Positions 17,933-26,482 of a stretch of DNA of 64,000 bases are shown in pieces (the stretch's first letter is position 1; every line of letters starts with the position of its first letter). The notes under the pieces were generated by a model, which was not told the origin of the DNA, did not search any database, and saw nothing but the letters and a program-made list of their open reading frames with translations. The stretch is from IMG/VR virus record IMGVR_UViG_3300020187_000012, positions 61,504 to 125,503 of that record, one strand, 5' to 3'. A program made the position numbers and the translations under genes. The stretch is from a virus.

Positions 17933-19738
17933 ATGAAAGATACTATAAATTACGGCGCAGAATTTGGTTGGGAACTTGGTGTTGATTTCCCTGTATGGGC
18001 AAACACTGAAATTTACGTTAAGACGGTTTCAAAGGGTTACCTAATTGACGATGAGACACCAAAAGATGCTTATTGGAGAGTGGCAACGGCAATTGCGAAA
18101 AGACTTCAAAAGCCTGAGATGGCTAGTAAGTTTTATGATTACATTTGGAGAGGTTGGTTAAATCTTGCTACTCCAGTGTTCTCAAATACAGGTACTGAAA
18201 GAGGTTTACCAATCTCGTGTTTTGGTATTGATGTCGCCGATTCTATCTACGATATCGGTAACAAGAACTTAGAGTTAATGCTTTTAGCGAAGCACGGTGG
18301 TGGCGTTGGTATTGGTGTAAACCAAATTAGACCAGCTGGTGCAAATATAAAAGGTAATGGTACATCTGATGGTGTGGTTCCGTTTATTAAAATTTATGAC
18401 TCAACAATACTTGCAACTAATCAAGGTTCTGTTCGTAGAGGTGCTGCTTCTGTAAATATAGATATTGAGCATGCTGATTTCTGGGAATGGTTAGAGATTC
18501 GTGAGCCTAAGGGTGATGTAAACCGTCAATCATTAAACGTACATCAATGTGTTGTAGTTTCAGATGGTTTTATGCAAAAGCTAGAAGCTGGTGATAAAGA
18601 ATCACGTAAAAGATGGGCGGCAGTTCTTAGAAAGCGTCGTTCAACTGGTGAGCCTTACATTATGTTTAAGGGCAATGTTAATAGAGCAAATCCAGACGCA
18701 TACAAAAACAATGGTCTTAAAGTTTATATGACAAATATTTGTTCTGAGATTGCGTTACATACTGATGAAAATCATTCATTTGTTTGTTGTCTATCTTCAG
18801 TTAACTTACAGAAGTATGACGAATGGAAAAATACTGACCTTATTTATACTGCAACATGGTTCCTTGATGGTGTTTTAGAAGAATTTCTTGCAAGAGCAAA
18901 ATACATGAGAGGTTTTGAAAATTCAGTACGTTCTGCAGAAAAAGGTAGAGCACTTGGTTTGGGTGTACTTGGATGGCACACATACTTACAAGAGCGTAAT
19001 ATTCCTTTTGATTCTATAGGTGCTCAGTTTGAAACTCGTAAAATCTTTTCTCAAATCAAGATTGAATCTGAAAGAGCTTCTAGAGATATGGCACAAGAAT
19101 ATGGTGAACCACTTTGGTGTGTTGGTACTGGAATGCGCAACACTCACTTAAGAGCTATTGCACCGACTGTATCAAACTCAAAGTTATCAGGTAATGTATC
19201 ACCAGGTATTGAACCTTGGGCTGCTAACGTGTTTACTGAACAAACATCAAAGGGTACCTTTATTAGAAAGAACCCAACCCTTGAAAAATTCTTAAACGCC
19301 GCAAAGTTAAATACAAAAGATATTTGGAATAAAATTCTTATTGATGGTGGTTCAGTTCAAGATGTTAAAGAATTTGAAGGTTGGTATGGGAAACACGCAA
19401 CAGTTGGTGAGTACATTAACCAAAAAAAGTACGACAAATTATCTAAATTAGAAAAAGATGAATGGACACCAATCAAAGAAGTGTTTTTAACTTTCAAAGA
19501 ACTAAACCAAATGGAATTAGTTAAGCAAGCTGGTGTCCGTCAACAGTATATTGACCAGGCGGCATCACTAAACTTAGCGTTCCCAACAGAAGCTACTCCA
19601 AAGTTTATTAACCAAGTACACATGGAGGCATACAAACAAGGTGTAAAGACTCTCTATTACATGAGAACTGAATCAGTCCTTAGAGGTGATATTGCAACTA
19701 GAGCAACAGATCCGGACTGTCTTTCATGTGATGGATAA
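17933..19738 (+). CDS. nrdA: Ribonucleotide reductase class I, large subunit (short form)
   Basis: A 601-residue catalytic subunit. Active-site residues are present: the redox cysteine in PISCFGI near residue 96, TNICSEI with thiyl partner Cys and Glu near 263, and CCLSSVNL near 285. It ends DPDCLSCDG, a Cys pair suited to receiving electrons from thioredoxin or glutaredoxin. It is shorter than the 750-residue T4/E. coli enzymes; the N-terminal ATP-cone is missing, so dATP feedback inhibition is probably absent. A structured terminator region follows. Confidence 0.95.
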   Translation: MKDTINYGAEFGWELGVDFPVWANTEIYVKTVSKGYLIDDETPKDAYWRVATAIAKRLQKPEMASKFYDYIWRGWLNLATPVFSNTGTERGLPISCFGIDVADSIYDIGNKNLELMLLAKHGGGVGIGVNQIRPAGANIKGNGTSDGVVPFIKIYDSTILATNQGSVRRGAASVNIDIEHADFWEWLEIREPKGDVNRQSLNVHQCVVVSDGFMQKLEAGDKESRKRWAAVLRKRRSTGEPYIMFKGNVNRANPDAYKNNGLKVYMTNICSEIALHTDENHSFVCCLSSVNLQKYDEWKNTDLIYTATWFLDGVLEEFLARAKYMRGFENSVRSAEKGRALGLGVLGWHTYLQERNIPFDSIGAQFETRKIFSQIKIESERASRDMAQEYGEPLWCVGTGMRNTHLRAIAPTVSNSKLSGNVSPGIEPWAANVFTEQTSKGTFIRKNPTLEKFLNAAKLNTKDIWNKILIDGGSVQDVKEFEGWYGKHATVGEYINQKKYDKLSKLEKDEWTPIKEVFLTFKELNQMELVKQAGVRQQYIDQAASLNLAFPTEATPKFINQVHMEAYKQGVKTLYYMRTESVLRGDIATRATDPDCLSCDG

Positions 19739-19744
19739 ACGTCT

Positions 19745-19829
19745 GTGTGGTTTGAAGACCACACCTTAGGACCGTTCTTAGTGAACGGATTAGAAGCCAG
19801 GGGTTCGCTACTTCCTGGCTTCGCTTTTT
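19745..19829 (+). terminator. Three consecutive hairpins ending in a terminator
   Basis: Stem 1 GTGTGGT/ACCACAC (19745-19764), stem 2 CCGTTC/GAACGG (19772-19788), and stem 3 GAAGCCAGG/CCTGGCTTC (19793-19822) followed by a T tract. The last is a rho-independent terminator for the nrd unit; the two extra hairpins could stabilise the 3' end or be a small RNA. Confidence 0.75.
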
Positions 19830-19830
19830 A

Positions 19831-19859
19831 TGAAACAATCATATTTTAATCTATATAAT
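19831..19859 (+). promoter_or_regulatory. Middle-type promoter TGAAAC-N17-TATAAT
   Basis: TGAAAC at 19831-19836 and TATAAT at 19854-19859 directly after the nrdA terminator. It drives the gene starting at 19896. Confidence 0.65.
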
Positions 19860-19895
19860 AAATGTATTGTCGCTACTAAAAATATACAATACATT

Positions 19896-20258
19896 ATGGA
19901 AATACTTTATTTTGTTTTAGGTATGCTTACAGTGGTAACTTTAGTTGCTGTTGCGGGTGTGGTTAAGATTAAAAGAGAAATGTCAGAAATGGTTGATGAC
20001 CGTTTAGACCAAACAGTAAACCACCTTTCAAGTTACATTGAAAAGGTAGAACGCTACAGCGATGCCGTCGAATCTCGTATAGATTCAGAAGTCGCCAAAC
20101 TTTACAAATATGTAGACGAACTACATTCAAAACACGAGGATGACTTAAACGAGTTATATCGTTATGTTGATTCTCGCACAGACAAAATGGCAGATAATGT
20201 CTCTAAACATATTGCCGAAATTAATCAAGAGTTAGATAGTCTAACTAAACACCTTTAA
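19896..20258 (+). CDS. Membrane-anchored coiled-coil protein
   Basis: A 120-residue protein from ATG 19896; an earlier in-frame ATG (19830) overlaps the promoter, so I reject it. Residues 1-23 form one transmembrane helix, and the remainder is a long charged heptad-rich helix (coiled coil) to the C-terminus. It is monocistronic, with its own promoter and terminator. A protein of like design lies at 58480. Function unknown; membrane tethering of a phage process is possible. Confidence 0.65.
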   Translation: MEILYFVLGMLTVVTLVAVAGVVKIKREMSEMVDDRLDQTVNHLSSYIEKVERYSDAVESRIDSEVAKLYKYVDELHSKHEDDLNELYRYVDSRTDKMADNVSKHIAEINQELDSLTKHL

Positions 20259-20277
20259 AAATAAAGCGACAATACAG

Positions 20278-20300
20278 AGAGGACTTCGGTCCTCTTTTTT
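20278..20300 (+). terminator. Rho-independent terminator with TTCG tetraloop
   Basis: Seven-base stem AGAGGAC/GTCCTCT with a TTCG loop followed by a T tract at 20295-20300. It separates the coiled-coil gene from the clamp promoter. Confidence 0.85.
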
Positions 20301-20304
20301 ATTA

Positions 20305-20334
20305 TTGAAACATTCCCACATTAATCCATATAAT
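20305..20334 (+). promoter_or_regulatory. Middle-type promoter TTGAAAC-N17-TATAAT
   Basis: TTGAAAC at 20305-20311 and TATAAT at 20329-20334, followed by the AGTT seen after several copies of this element. It precedes the sliding clamp and polymerase part B genes. Confidence 0.65.
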
Positions 20335-20361
20335 AGTTATACAATTTTAAAAAAATAATAA

Positions 20362-21111
20362 ATGAAACTTCAAATTAACCGTATTGACCAGAATAGTTTG
20401 GTTGAGTTTGTTAACAAACTTAAAACAATTGACACGTTCTTGTACTTCAAATTACGTAATGGTAAAGTAACATCCGCTGTTTACTTACCACAAAGAGATG
20501 CAGTGAAATTGCACACAGCTCCAATTTCAGATTTGTTTTCAATCTCAGAAGCTTTACCAGAAGGTAAAGAACTTAAAGTAGCTTTCTTTGATGCAACTAA
20601 AGTATTAGATGCAATTAAGATGTTCCAGTCTGACCAGATTCAAGGTGAGATGGAATTTCAAGAAAACGAAGAAGACTTTGTATGTACATCACTTAAACTG
20701 TACAATGAAGAACTTGAAATTACATTAGCGTGTTCAGACCCATCATTAGGTTTCAAAGACCTTACAGATGCACAGCTTGAAACTATTTTTGACCGTGAAG
20801 GTACAGACTTTGATTTTGTACTAGATACGTTTACATTAGGTAAAATCCGTTCACTATTCTCTCTTGACAAAGAAGAAACATTTTCAATCACTGCTTCAAA
20901 CGAAGAAGTACGCGTTCAAGGTAAAACTTATAACTATCAAGCTAATCAAGCGTTTAATGGTAAGGCTTCAGAGGCTACACTTTATAAGAAATATCTTAAC
21001 CTACTAGACCGTGAAGAATACAGTGTTTATGTTTCTCGCAATAAAGTAGTTATGAAGTCTAATGACTCAGAGACACTACTAACAATTGCTACTTGTCAAA
21101 CAGCGGGATAA
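20362..21111 (+). CDS. 45: Sliding clamp (gp45-like)
   Basis: A 249-residue protein slightly longer than T4 gp45 (228 aa). The sequence has the two-domain, strand-rich, acidic character of processivity clamps and an FDREGTDFDFVLDTFTLGKI segment typical of the interdomain part. The trimeric ring tethers polymerase to DNA and also activates late transcription through gp33/gp55. It is translationally coupled to polymerase part B: its TAA shares a base with that gene's ATG. Identification rests on overall pattern and context, as clamps have no catalytic motif. Confidence 0.78.
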   Translation: MKLQINRIDQNSLVEFVNKLKTIDTFLYFKLRNGKVTSAVYLPQRDAVKLHTAPISDLFSISEALPEGKELKVAFFDATKVLDAIKMFQSDQIQGEMEFQENEEDFVCTSLKLYNEELEITLACSDPSLGFKDLTDAQLETIFDREGTDFDFVLDTFTLGKIRSLFSLDKEETFSITASNEEVRVQGKTYNYQANQAFNGKASEATLYKKYLNLLDREEYSVYVSRNKVVMKSNDSETLLTIATCQTAG

Positions 21112-22328
21112 TGACATTAGAAGAGTTACAGAACACCCCGGTCGACTCACTCGGTAAAGAAGATTTGCAACGCTTGGCAGCTCACTATGATCAGTTAGCT
21201 GCCAAGTTCACTGCATATGAGCAAGCGGTAAAAGTTACATTAAACTCTATCTACGGTGCCTTTGGTAATAAGTGGTTTCACTTCTTCAATATTGATATTG
21301 CTGAATCAATCACGCTACAAAGTCAGAATGCAATTTTATATTCTGAGCAAATTTTAAACAAGTATGTTCAGGAGTTTTGGCATAAGGATACACAGGTTCA
21401 CGAAGAACTTGGTATTACTAAAGTTAAAAGTCCATGTAATGAACCGTCAGTTATTTATATTGACACAGATTCTTGTTATGTACAGTTTGATGAATTGTAC
21501 AATACTGTTGTTTGGGAAGATGAAGCAAACAAACCAGACATTGATACATTTATTTTAGCACTATACGACAAGCGACTAAAGCTATACATAGAGAAATGTA
21601 TGCAAAAGTATGCTGACGCAACTAACACAGATAACTTCCTTGTTTTTGAACTTGAATCAGTTGCATATGGTGGTATTTGGATGTCTAAGAAGAAATACAT
21701 TCAAGATATTGCATGGGATGATAAACTCCCAACAACTGAAAGACATACACCATTAAGTAAAGTTAAGACAATTGGATTTGATACCATTCAATCATCAACA
21801 CCAACATTTGCTCGTAAAAAATTAGCAGAAGCCCTTAAGGTTTTATTTACAGAACCTTCTGGTCCAACAGCTGAAACACTTGAGAAATTAGTTAAGTTTT
21901 TGAAAGAGTCTAAAAAAGAATTTAAGTTAGCACCACTTGATGATATATCTTTTAACAGACGTACAAACAACTTGGAAAAATACATCATTGACGATACGGT
22001 TGAATTTCAGTTTGGTATGAAGTGCCCACCTAACGTGAAAGCTGCAGGTTATTACAACTTTACACTAAATAATAATTCAAAGTATAAATCAAAGTACAAG
22101 ATGATTGGTAATGGTGAAAAGCTTAAGATTTATAACTCAATTGATAAAAACGGTTTATGTGATATCTTCGCGTACCTTCCAGGTTCACACCCTTATGAGA
22201 TTGCACCGCCGGTTGATTACGAAACACAATTTGAGAAATGTATTATTGACCCATTGAATAGGGTATTAGTCGCAGTTGGTCTTCATACTATCAACCGTAA
22301 CCTAATTTATTCAACATCTTTATTTTAG
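21111..22328 (+). CDS. 43B: DNA polymerase, C-terminal part (gp43B: motifs B and C)
   Basis: A 405-residue protein from ATG 21111; an in-frame ATG 18 bases upstream is less likely because the TAATG overlap with the clamp stop is a coupling junction. It carries polymerase motif B (KVTLNSIYG, K41/N45/Y48) and motif C with both catalytic aspartates (YIDTDS, D118/D120), then the thumb. It ends YSTSLF, a hydrophobic tail like the clamp-binding tail of T4 gp43. The first 35 residues form a helical segment that probably rebuilds the fingers with part A (15378-16781). There is no frameshift or remnant between the parts, only four intact genes. Confidence 0.93.
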   Translation: MTLEELQNTPVDSLGKEDLQRLAAHYDQLAAKFTAYEQAVKVTLNSIYGAFGNKWFHFFNIDIAESITLQSQNAILYSEQILNKYVQEFWHKDTQVHEELGITKVKSPCNEPSVIYIDTDSCYVQFDELYNTVVWEDEANKPDIDTFILALYDKRLKLYIEKCMQKYADATNTDNFLVFELESVAYGGIWMSKKKYIQDIAWDDKLPTTERHTPLSKVKTIGFDTIQSSTPTFARKKLAEALKVLFTEPSGPTAETLEKLVKFLKESKKEFKLAPLDDISFNRRTNNLEKYIIDDTVEFQFGMKCPPNVKAAGYYNFTLNNNSKYKSKYKMIGNGEKLKIYNSIDKNGLCDIFAYLPGSHPYEIAPPVDYETQFEKCIIDPLNRVLVAVGLHTINRNLIYSTSLF

Positions 22329-22356
22329 AAACAAACGCGTGATTATAACGTATAAT
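22328..22356 (+). promoter_or_regulatory. Middle-type promoter GAAAC-N18-TATAAT
   Basis: GAAAC at 22328-22332 overlaps the end of polymerase part B; TATAAT at 22351-22356 is followed by AGTT. It precedes the small gene at 22364 and the uvsX unit. Confidence 0.55.
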
Positions 22357-22363
22357 AGTTATT

Positions 22364-22504
22364 ATGGAAAATAAAAACAACGCACTTGATATAGTGCAAA
22401 AGATTTTAGAATTACACGTACAATATCCAAACGACCAAGAGTTCGGTGGTGAAGTGCGTAAAATAATGTGGAATAAAACCCACGGTGAAAACGTAACATA
22501 TTAA
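22364..22504 (+). CDS. Very small hypothetical protein, 46 residues
   Basis: A 46-residue frame (begins MENKNNALDIVQ, ends HGENVTY) placed eight bases after a middle-promoter -10 box and four bases before the next gene. The compact spacing supports a real gene with a very short leader. No family recognised. Confidence 0.5.
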   Translation: MENKNNALDIVQKILELHVQYPNDQEFGGEVRKIMWNKTHGENVTY

Positions 22505-22508
22505 TATT

Positions 22509-22703
22509 ATGAAAGATAATCTAACTGATAGAGAGAAATATTACGTAGAACGCTATGACTTTATTAACACAGAGTTAGGTCGTCTACAAAATGATATGTT
22601 ACATATTGAAGAAGCAACTGCTCGGTTGTTATCTGAACTACAGTCACTAAGACAAAAAGAGCAAATAGAATTTAAAGAAACAGAAACAGATGGCAAAGAC
22701 TAA
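22509..22703 (+). CDS. Small helical hypothetical protein
   Basis: A 64-residue, strongly helical, Glu/Leu/Gln-rich protein with a heptad-like pattern suggesting a short coiled coil. It overlaps the uvsX start by 14 bases, so the two are probably translationally coupled. Function unknown. Confidence 0.55.
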   Translation: MKDNLTDREKYYVERYDFINTELGRLQNDMLHIEEATARLLSELQSLRQKEQIEFKETETDGKD

Positions 22704-23814
22704 AAAACAATTTACGTTCAACGACTTAAATGCTGAACTAAGTAACTTAAATCCACTCGGTTCCGTGATGGAACAATCTACGTTTTCTGACGTTACAGAA
22801 TGGATCGACACTGGTAATTACCACTTGAACGCTTGTGTATCAGGTTCACTTTTTGGTGGTTGGCCAAATAACAGATCTTGTTCAATTGCAGGTCCCTCGG
22901 GTACTGGTAAGACATTCCTTATTTTGAATTCAATTCGCGAGGCAATAAATATGGGGTACTCAATTGTATTTTACGATTCTGAAGCTGCTGTTGATAAAGA
23001 CCTTATGATTAAGTTTGGTATTGATACGTCTAAAGTAAACTACCAACCAGTAAATACAGTTCAAGATTTCCGGACGTCTATCACAACAATTACGGGTAGA
23101 ATGCAAGAAGTTAAAAGATCTGGTGGTGAAGTGCCTAAGATTATGATTATCTTAGATTCAGCTGGTAACTTAGCAACTGCAAAAGAAATTGATGATGCAC
23201 GTTCAGGTTCAGAGAAATCAGATATGACACGTTCAAAGATTCTCAAGTCAATCTTCCGTATCATTATGACACCAATGGCTGACCTTAAGATTCCATTCCT
23301 GTTTACAAACCACACGTACCAAACACAAGACTTTATTTCACGTCAAGTTGCAGGTGGTGGTACAGGTCCAGAATACGCAGCATCTATTTGTTTATTCTTA
23401 GGTAAAGCACAGTTGAAAGATTCATCTGGTGATAAAGCGGGTATTATTGTTACGGCTAAGCCAAACAAAAACCGTTTTGCAAAACCACATCCAATCAAAT
23501 TCCACTTACATTATACTGAAGGTATGAACAAGTATGTTGGTCTTGAGCAATATATTGATTGGGAAGATATAGGTATTACTAGGGGTACTATCGAAAAAGG
23601 TGTAAAAATACCCAAGTCAACTGCAAGAAATTGGATTTGTAAACACTTAGATGGAACTGTAAGCAATGCTGATTTCTTTAGTGAAAAAGTATTTACAAAA
23701 GAAATTCTTGAAAAGATTGAAGAAAAGATTAAACCGTTATTTAATTACGGTACAAATCTGGGCATTGATTATGATTCAATTATAGACTTCGACACTGATG
23801 ATCTTAACGATTAA
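22690..23814 (+). CDS. uvsX: UvsX recombinase (RecA-like)
   Basis: A 374-residue RecA/RAD51-family protein near the 391 of T4 UvsX. Walker A is GPSGTGKT at about residues 68-75, and Walker B IMIILDSAG near 154. A TNHTYQTQ segment near 207 fits the ATP-sensing/L2 entry region, and GGGTGPEYAAS follows. The acidic C-terminal tail (DFDTDDLND) is typical. UvsX forms filaments on single-stranded DNA for strand invasion, which primes recombination-dependent replication with UvsY and UvsW encoded at the left of the window. Confidence 0.93.
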   Translation: MAKTKKQFTFNDLNAELSNLNPLGSVMEQSTFSDVTEWIDTGNYHLNACVSGSLFGGWPNNRSCSIAGPSGTGKTFLILNSIREAINMGYSIVFYDSEAAVDKDLMIKFGIDTSKVNYQPVNTVQDFRTSITTITGRMQEVKRSGGEVPKIMIILDSAGNLATAKEIDDARSGSEKSDMTRSKILKSIFRIIMTPMADLKIPFLFTNHTYQTQDFISRQVAGGGTGPEYAASICLFLGKAQLKDSSGDKAGIIVTAKPNKNRFAKPHPIKFHLHYTEGMNKYVGLEQYIDWEDIGITRGTIEKGVKIPKSTARNWICKHLDGTVSNADFFSEKVFTKEILEKIEEKIKPLFNYGTNLGIDYDSIIDFDTDDLND

Positions 23815-24103
23815 TGAAGACTCAACGCCTATAAAATACATCTTAGGCATTGAGAAAGACTTACCTGGATATCCTGAACCAATGGACATATTGTACCATA
23901 CAATAGAACTTGCGGTCAGGAATCCCAAAAGATATAAAGGAACCTTTACAAGACACCATTGTGTGACGTATTGGTTTAAAGATGTTGATGAATCTATTGT
24001 TGATGAATCAATAAACAAGTTAACACAATCAGGTCATGTACTACAAACAAACACAGACCCTGGAAAAGAATCATATAAAGTAATTATAAATCCATTTGAA
24101 TGA
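23798..24103 (+). CDS. Hypothetical protein
   Basis: A 101-residue soluble protein overlapping the uvsX end by 17 bases and the next start by four. It contains an HHCVTYWF segment and a C-terminal helix-strand that could be a small winged-helix-like fold, but I see no diagnostic motif. Its position between uvsX and an oxygenase gene gives no firm clue. Confidence 0.55.
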   Translation: MILTINEDSTPIKYILGIEKDLPGYPEPMDILYHTIELAVRNPKRYKGTFTRHHCVTYWFKDVDESIVDESINKLTQSGHVLQTNTDPGKESYKVIINPFE

Positions 24104-24672
24104 TAGCAGTATTTGACGATTTCCTAGACCAGGAAATGCTAAACGAAATTAAGAACGATTCAACGTTCTTCCAAGATCCAGGTGTGTATTATTATTGGGC
24201 TGGTCCATGGAACGACCAACCGACCAATACATTAAAAAAGAGACTTATTGAAAAGTTATGGCTTACGAGTTCGCCTCTTAGTTTTTCTTTTCAATTAACC
24301 GGCTTTGAGTACTGGACTGGTATACAGACTGCAAACCCTAAGATTGGGCATAAAAATATATTAGGCCCACACTACGACAAAGATGAGGCTTTATTTAAAA
24401 AGACAGGTGAAATTGTTACACCATTTATTGGAACAGTTTACTATCCTGGAATTGAAGAATGGGAAGGTGGCGACCTAGCAGTTTATACTGATGGTGTTGA
24501 TAAATCTCCTGAAATAGTTAAAGCAAAACCAAACCGTTTAATTATATTTCAAGCCGGTCAACATGTACATGAGGTACTTCCAGTTACTAAAGGTACTCGA
24601 CATGCAATTGCAATTAATCTATGGGCTCAGGAGCCGTATGCTTTAGAAGCCGGCGAACTTACGGTTGAGTAG
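24100..24672 (+). CDS. 2-oxoglutarate/Fe(II)-dependent oxygenase
   Basis: A 190-residue protein with the double-stranded beta-helix iron-binding triad: HxD in GPHYDKDE near residue 82, distal His in VHEVLPV near 152, and the 2OG-binding Arg in KGTRHAI near 161. This is the prolyl-4-hydroxylase-like group, frequent in T4-like marine phages. The substrate (protein, nucleic acid or metabolite) cannot be told from sequence. It shares four bases (ATGA) with the previous gene. Confidence 0.82.
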   Translation: MIAVFDDFLDQEMLNEIKNDSTFFQDPGVYYYWAGPWNDQPTNTLKKRLIEKLWLTSSPLSFSFQLTGFEYWTGIQTANPKIGHKNILGPHYDKDEALFKKTGEIVTPFIGTVYYPGIEEWEGGDLAVYTDGVDKSPEIVKAKPNRLIIFQAGQHVHEVLPVTKGTRHAIAINLWAQEPYALEAGELTVE

Positions 24673-24675
24673 TAA

Positions 24676-24704
24676 CGAAACATATACACAATAACGTGTA
24701 TAAT
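24676..24704 (+). promoter_or_regulatory. Middle-type promoter GAAAC-N17-TATAAT
   Basis: CGAAAC at 24676-24681 and TATAAT at 24699-24704 followed by AGTT, in the short gap before the replicative helicase gene. Confidence 0.6.
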
Positions 24705-24722
24705 AGTTGTAAATAAAAAAAC

Positions 24723-26036
24723 ATGCAGTTTAACCAAGACTTCGAGAAAATATTCTTTAAACTATCTTTAAAGAAACCTAAATATTTAGAAAGCATTAAG
24801 ACGGATTTCTATACGTCTGAAGAGATTGATATTTTATCAAGGCTTGCTTTTAAATTTTACGAAAAATATCATGAAACTCCGTCTAAAGAGCAAACTAAGT
24901 TATTAGCATCTCGTAGTAAATCTGCGAGCAAGATTAGTGAAGGTTTGATTGATATGATATTTGACGTTAGGCTTGAAGAATATGATGACGAATGGTTAAC
25001 TTCAACGGCAGAGTCTTGGATTAAGTGGCGTACTTTCGATATTTCATTTATAGACACTGTAGAATTTATTAAAACTACAGATGTTTCTCCAGAAACTGTT
25101 GAATCCATTATTCAAAAAGCAAGGGGTTTAATTAACGATAGAAATAATATTACATTTAATTCAGACTTAGGTCTTGATTTCTTTGATCCTAATTCACATG
25201 ACCAGAAGGAAACTGAAAAAGTTAGCTCGGGTTATAACTTTATTGATTACGCTTTAGGTGGTGGATATGATAAAGGTGGTAATTTAGTTGTTTATGCTGG
25301 AGAACAGAATATTGGTAAGTCTATATTCCTTGCAAATGACGCAGCAACTTCTGTTAAGATGGGTCACAACACTGCGGTAGTTACTGCAGAGATGGCAGCC
25401 CATAAATTTGTTAAACGTTTAGGTTCAAACTTATTGACTATTCCAGTTAACGAATATCAAGAGAAAGCTAAGAACAAAGATATGATTAAGCGTAAGCTTG
25501 AATCAGTCGGTAACGGCTTCACGCCACCGGGTCAATTATTTGTAAAGCAATTCCCAACTTCACAAGCAACGGTACTTGATATTGAAGCTTATCTATTACA
25601 GATAGAAGAAGAGAAAAAGCTAAAGATGGATGTTGTAGTTATTGATTACATTAACATTTTGGCAAACTATAGAAACCAGAATACGGAAAACACATATATG
25701 AAGATTAAGCAGATTGCTGAAGACCTTCGTGCTATGGGTGTCCGTAATAACTGGTTAATTATTACAGCAACTCAGATTACCAGGTCTGGATACAATGCAT
25801 CCGATATCTCTATGACTGACATTGCAGAATCTGCAGGTCTTTCACATACAGCGGATATTATGCTTGGTATTATTCAAGATGAATTAATGCATGCTGAACA
25901 TGAATACTGGTTAAAGATTTTAAAAATTAGAGATGGTGAGGGTAAAGGTGTTAAATGCCGCCTGACTATTAATTATAATTACATGAGACTAACTGAAACT
26001 GATGATATTTCAGGTTCAAATATACACGCACTATAA
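24723..26036 (+). CDS. 41: Replicative DNA helicase (gp41, DnaB-like)
   Basis: A 437-residue DnaB-family hexameric helicase, close to T4 gp41 (475 aa). The RecA-like domain starts near residue 170, with Walker A GEQNIGKS near 194-201, Walker B VVVIDYIN near 303, and an arginine-rich region with ITATQITRSG near 343 for nucleotide sensing. The N-terminal 150 residues are the helical dimerisation part. No gp61 primase is visible in this window. The stop shares one base with the next gene. Confidence 0.9.
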   Translation: MQFNQDFEKIFFKLSLKKPKYLESIKTDFYTSEEIDILSRLAFKFYEKYHETPSKEQTKLLASRSKSASKISEGLIDMIFDVRLEEYDDEWLTSTAESWIKWRTFDISFIDTVEFIKTTDVSPETVESIIQKARGLINDRNNITFNSDLGLDFFDPNSHDQKETEKVSSGYNFIDYALGGGYDKGGNLVVYAGEQNIGKSIFLANDAATSVKMGHNTAVVTAEMAAHKFVKRLGSNLLTIPVNEYQEKAKNKDMIKRKLESVGNGFTPPGQLFVKQFPTSQATVLDIEAYLLQIEEEKKLKMDVVVIDYINILANYRNQNTENTYMKIKQIAEDLRAMGVRNNWLIITATQITRSGYNASDISMTDIAESAGLSHTADIMLGIIQDELMHAEHEYWLKILKIRDGEGKGVKCRLTINYNYMRLTETDDISGSNIHAL

Positions 26037-26482
26037 TGGCTAGAACTAAAACAGATAAAATATTTGATAATAATTTTGAGAATACAGAGTTTGAATTAAA
26101 CAGCAATGTTACATTCACTGTTAGTCCGCAATATTTAGATGATAGGGATGAAGAGGTAAAAATCGAACAGATTGCCTTACAAGAAGATATACACCAACTT
26201 ATTGAAAAAAGTAGATTTGCAGCTTTTAATAAGTTAGATGAATTTTCGCAAACTGAGAAATTAAAGAAAGATGACATTAACAATGTTTATGAATTTATTT
26301 TTGAAGAGCTGCATCGTAAATATAACCCAATCGACATCTTTAGTGAATTATCCGATTACTTTAATGTAAATCCAAATAAGTTTTACAGCTCATTGGCAAA
26401 TTCATTTAAAGAAAATCTTATTGAAGAATTAGATAAAAAAACAGGTATACTTAAGAGTAGAAACATAAACAGATTATTTTAA
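26036..26482 (+). CDS. Hypothetical protein with hydrophobic C-terminal tail
   Basis: A 148-residue acidic, helical protein coupled on both sides (TAATG junctions) to the helicase and gp47 genes. It ends NINRLF, resembling the C-terminal peptides by which T4-type proteins bind the sliding clamp. This suggests a replisome or late-transcription accessory. No family recognised. Confidence 0.6.
   Translation: MARTKTDKIFDNNFENTEFELNSNVTFTVSPQYLDDRDEEVKIEQIALQEDIHQLIEKSRFAAFNKLDEFSQTEKLKKDDINNVYEFIFEELHRKYNPIDIFSELSDYFNVNPNKFYSSLANSFKENLIEELDKKTGILKSRNINRLF

Noticed and set aside
16782-21110. Self-splicing intron or intein explaining the split polymerase
   Set aside because: The gap is filled by four intact genes with terminators and promoters; I see no homing endonuclease or intein splice motifs and no group I core that I can recognise.
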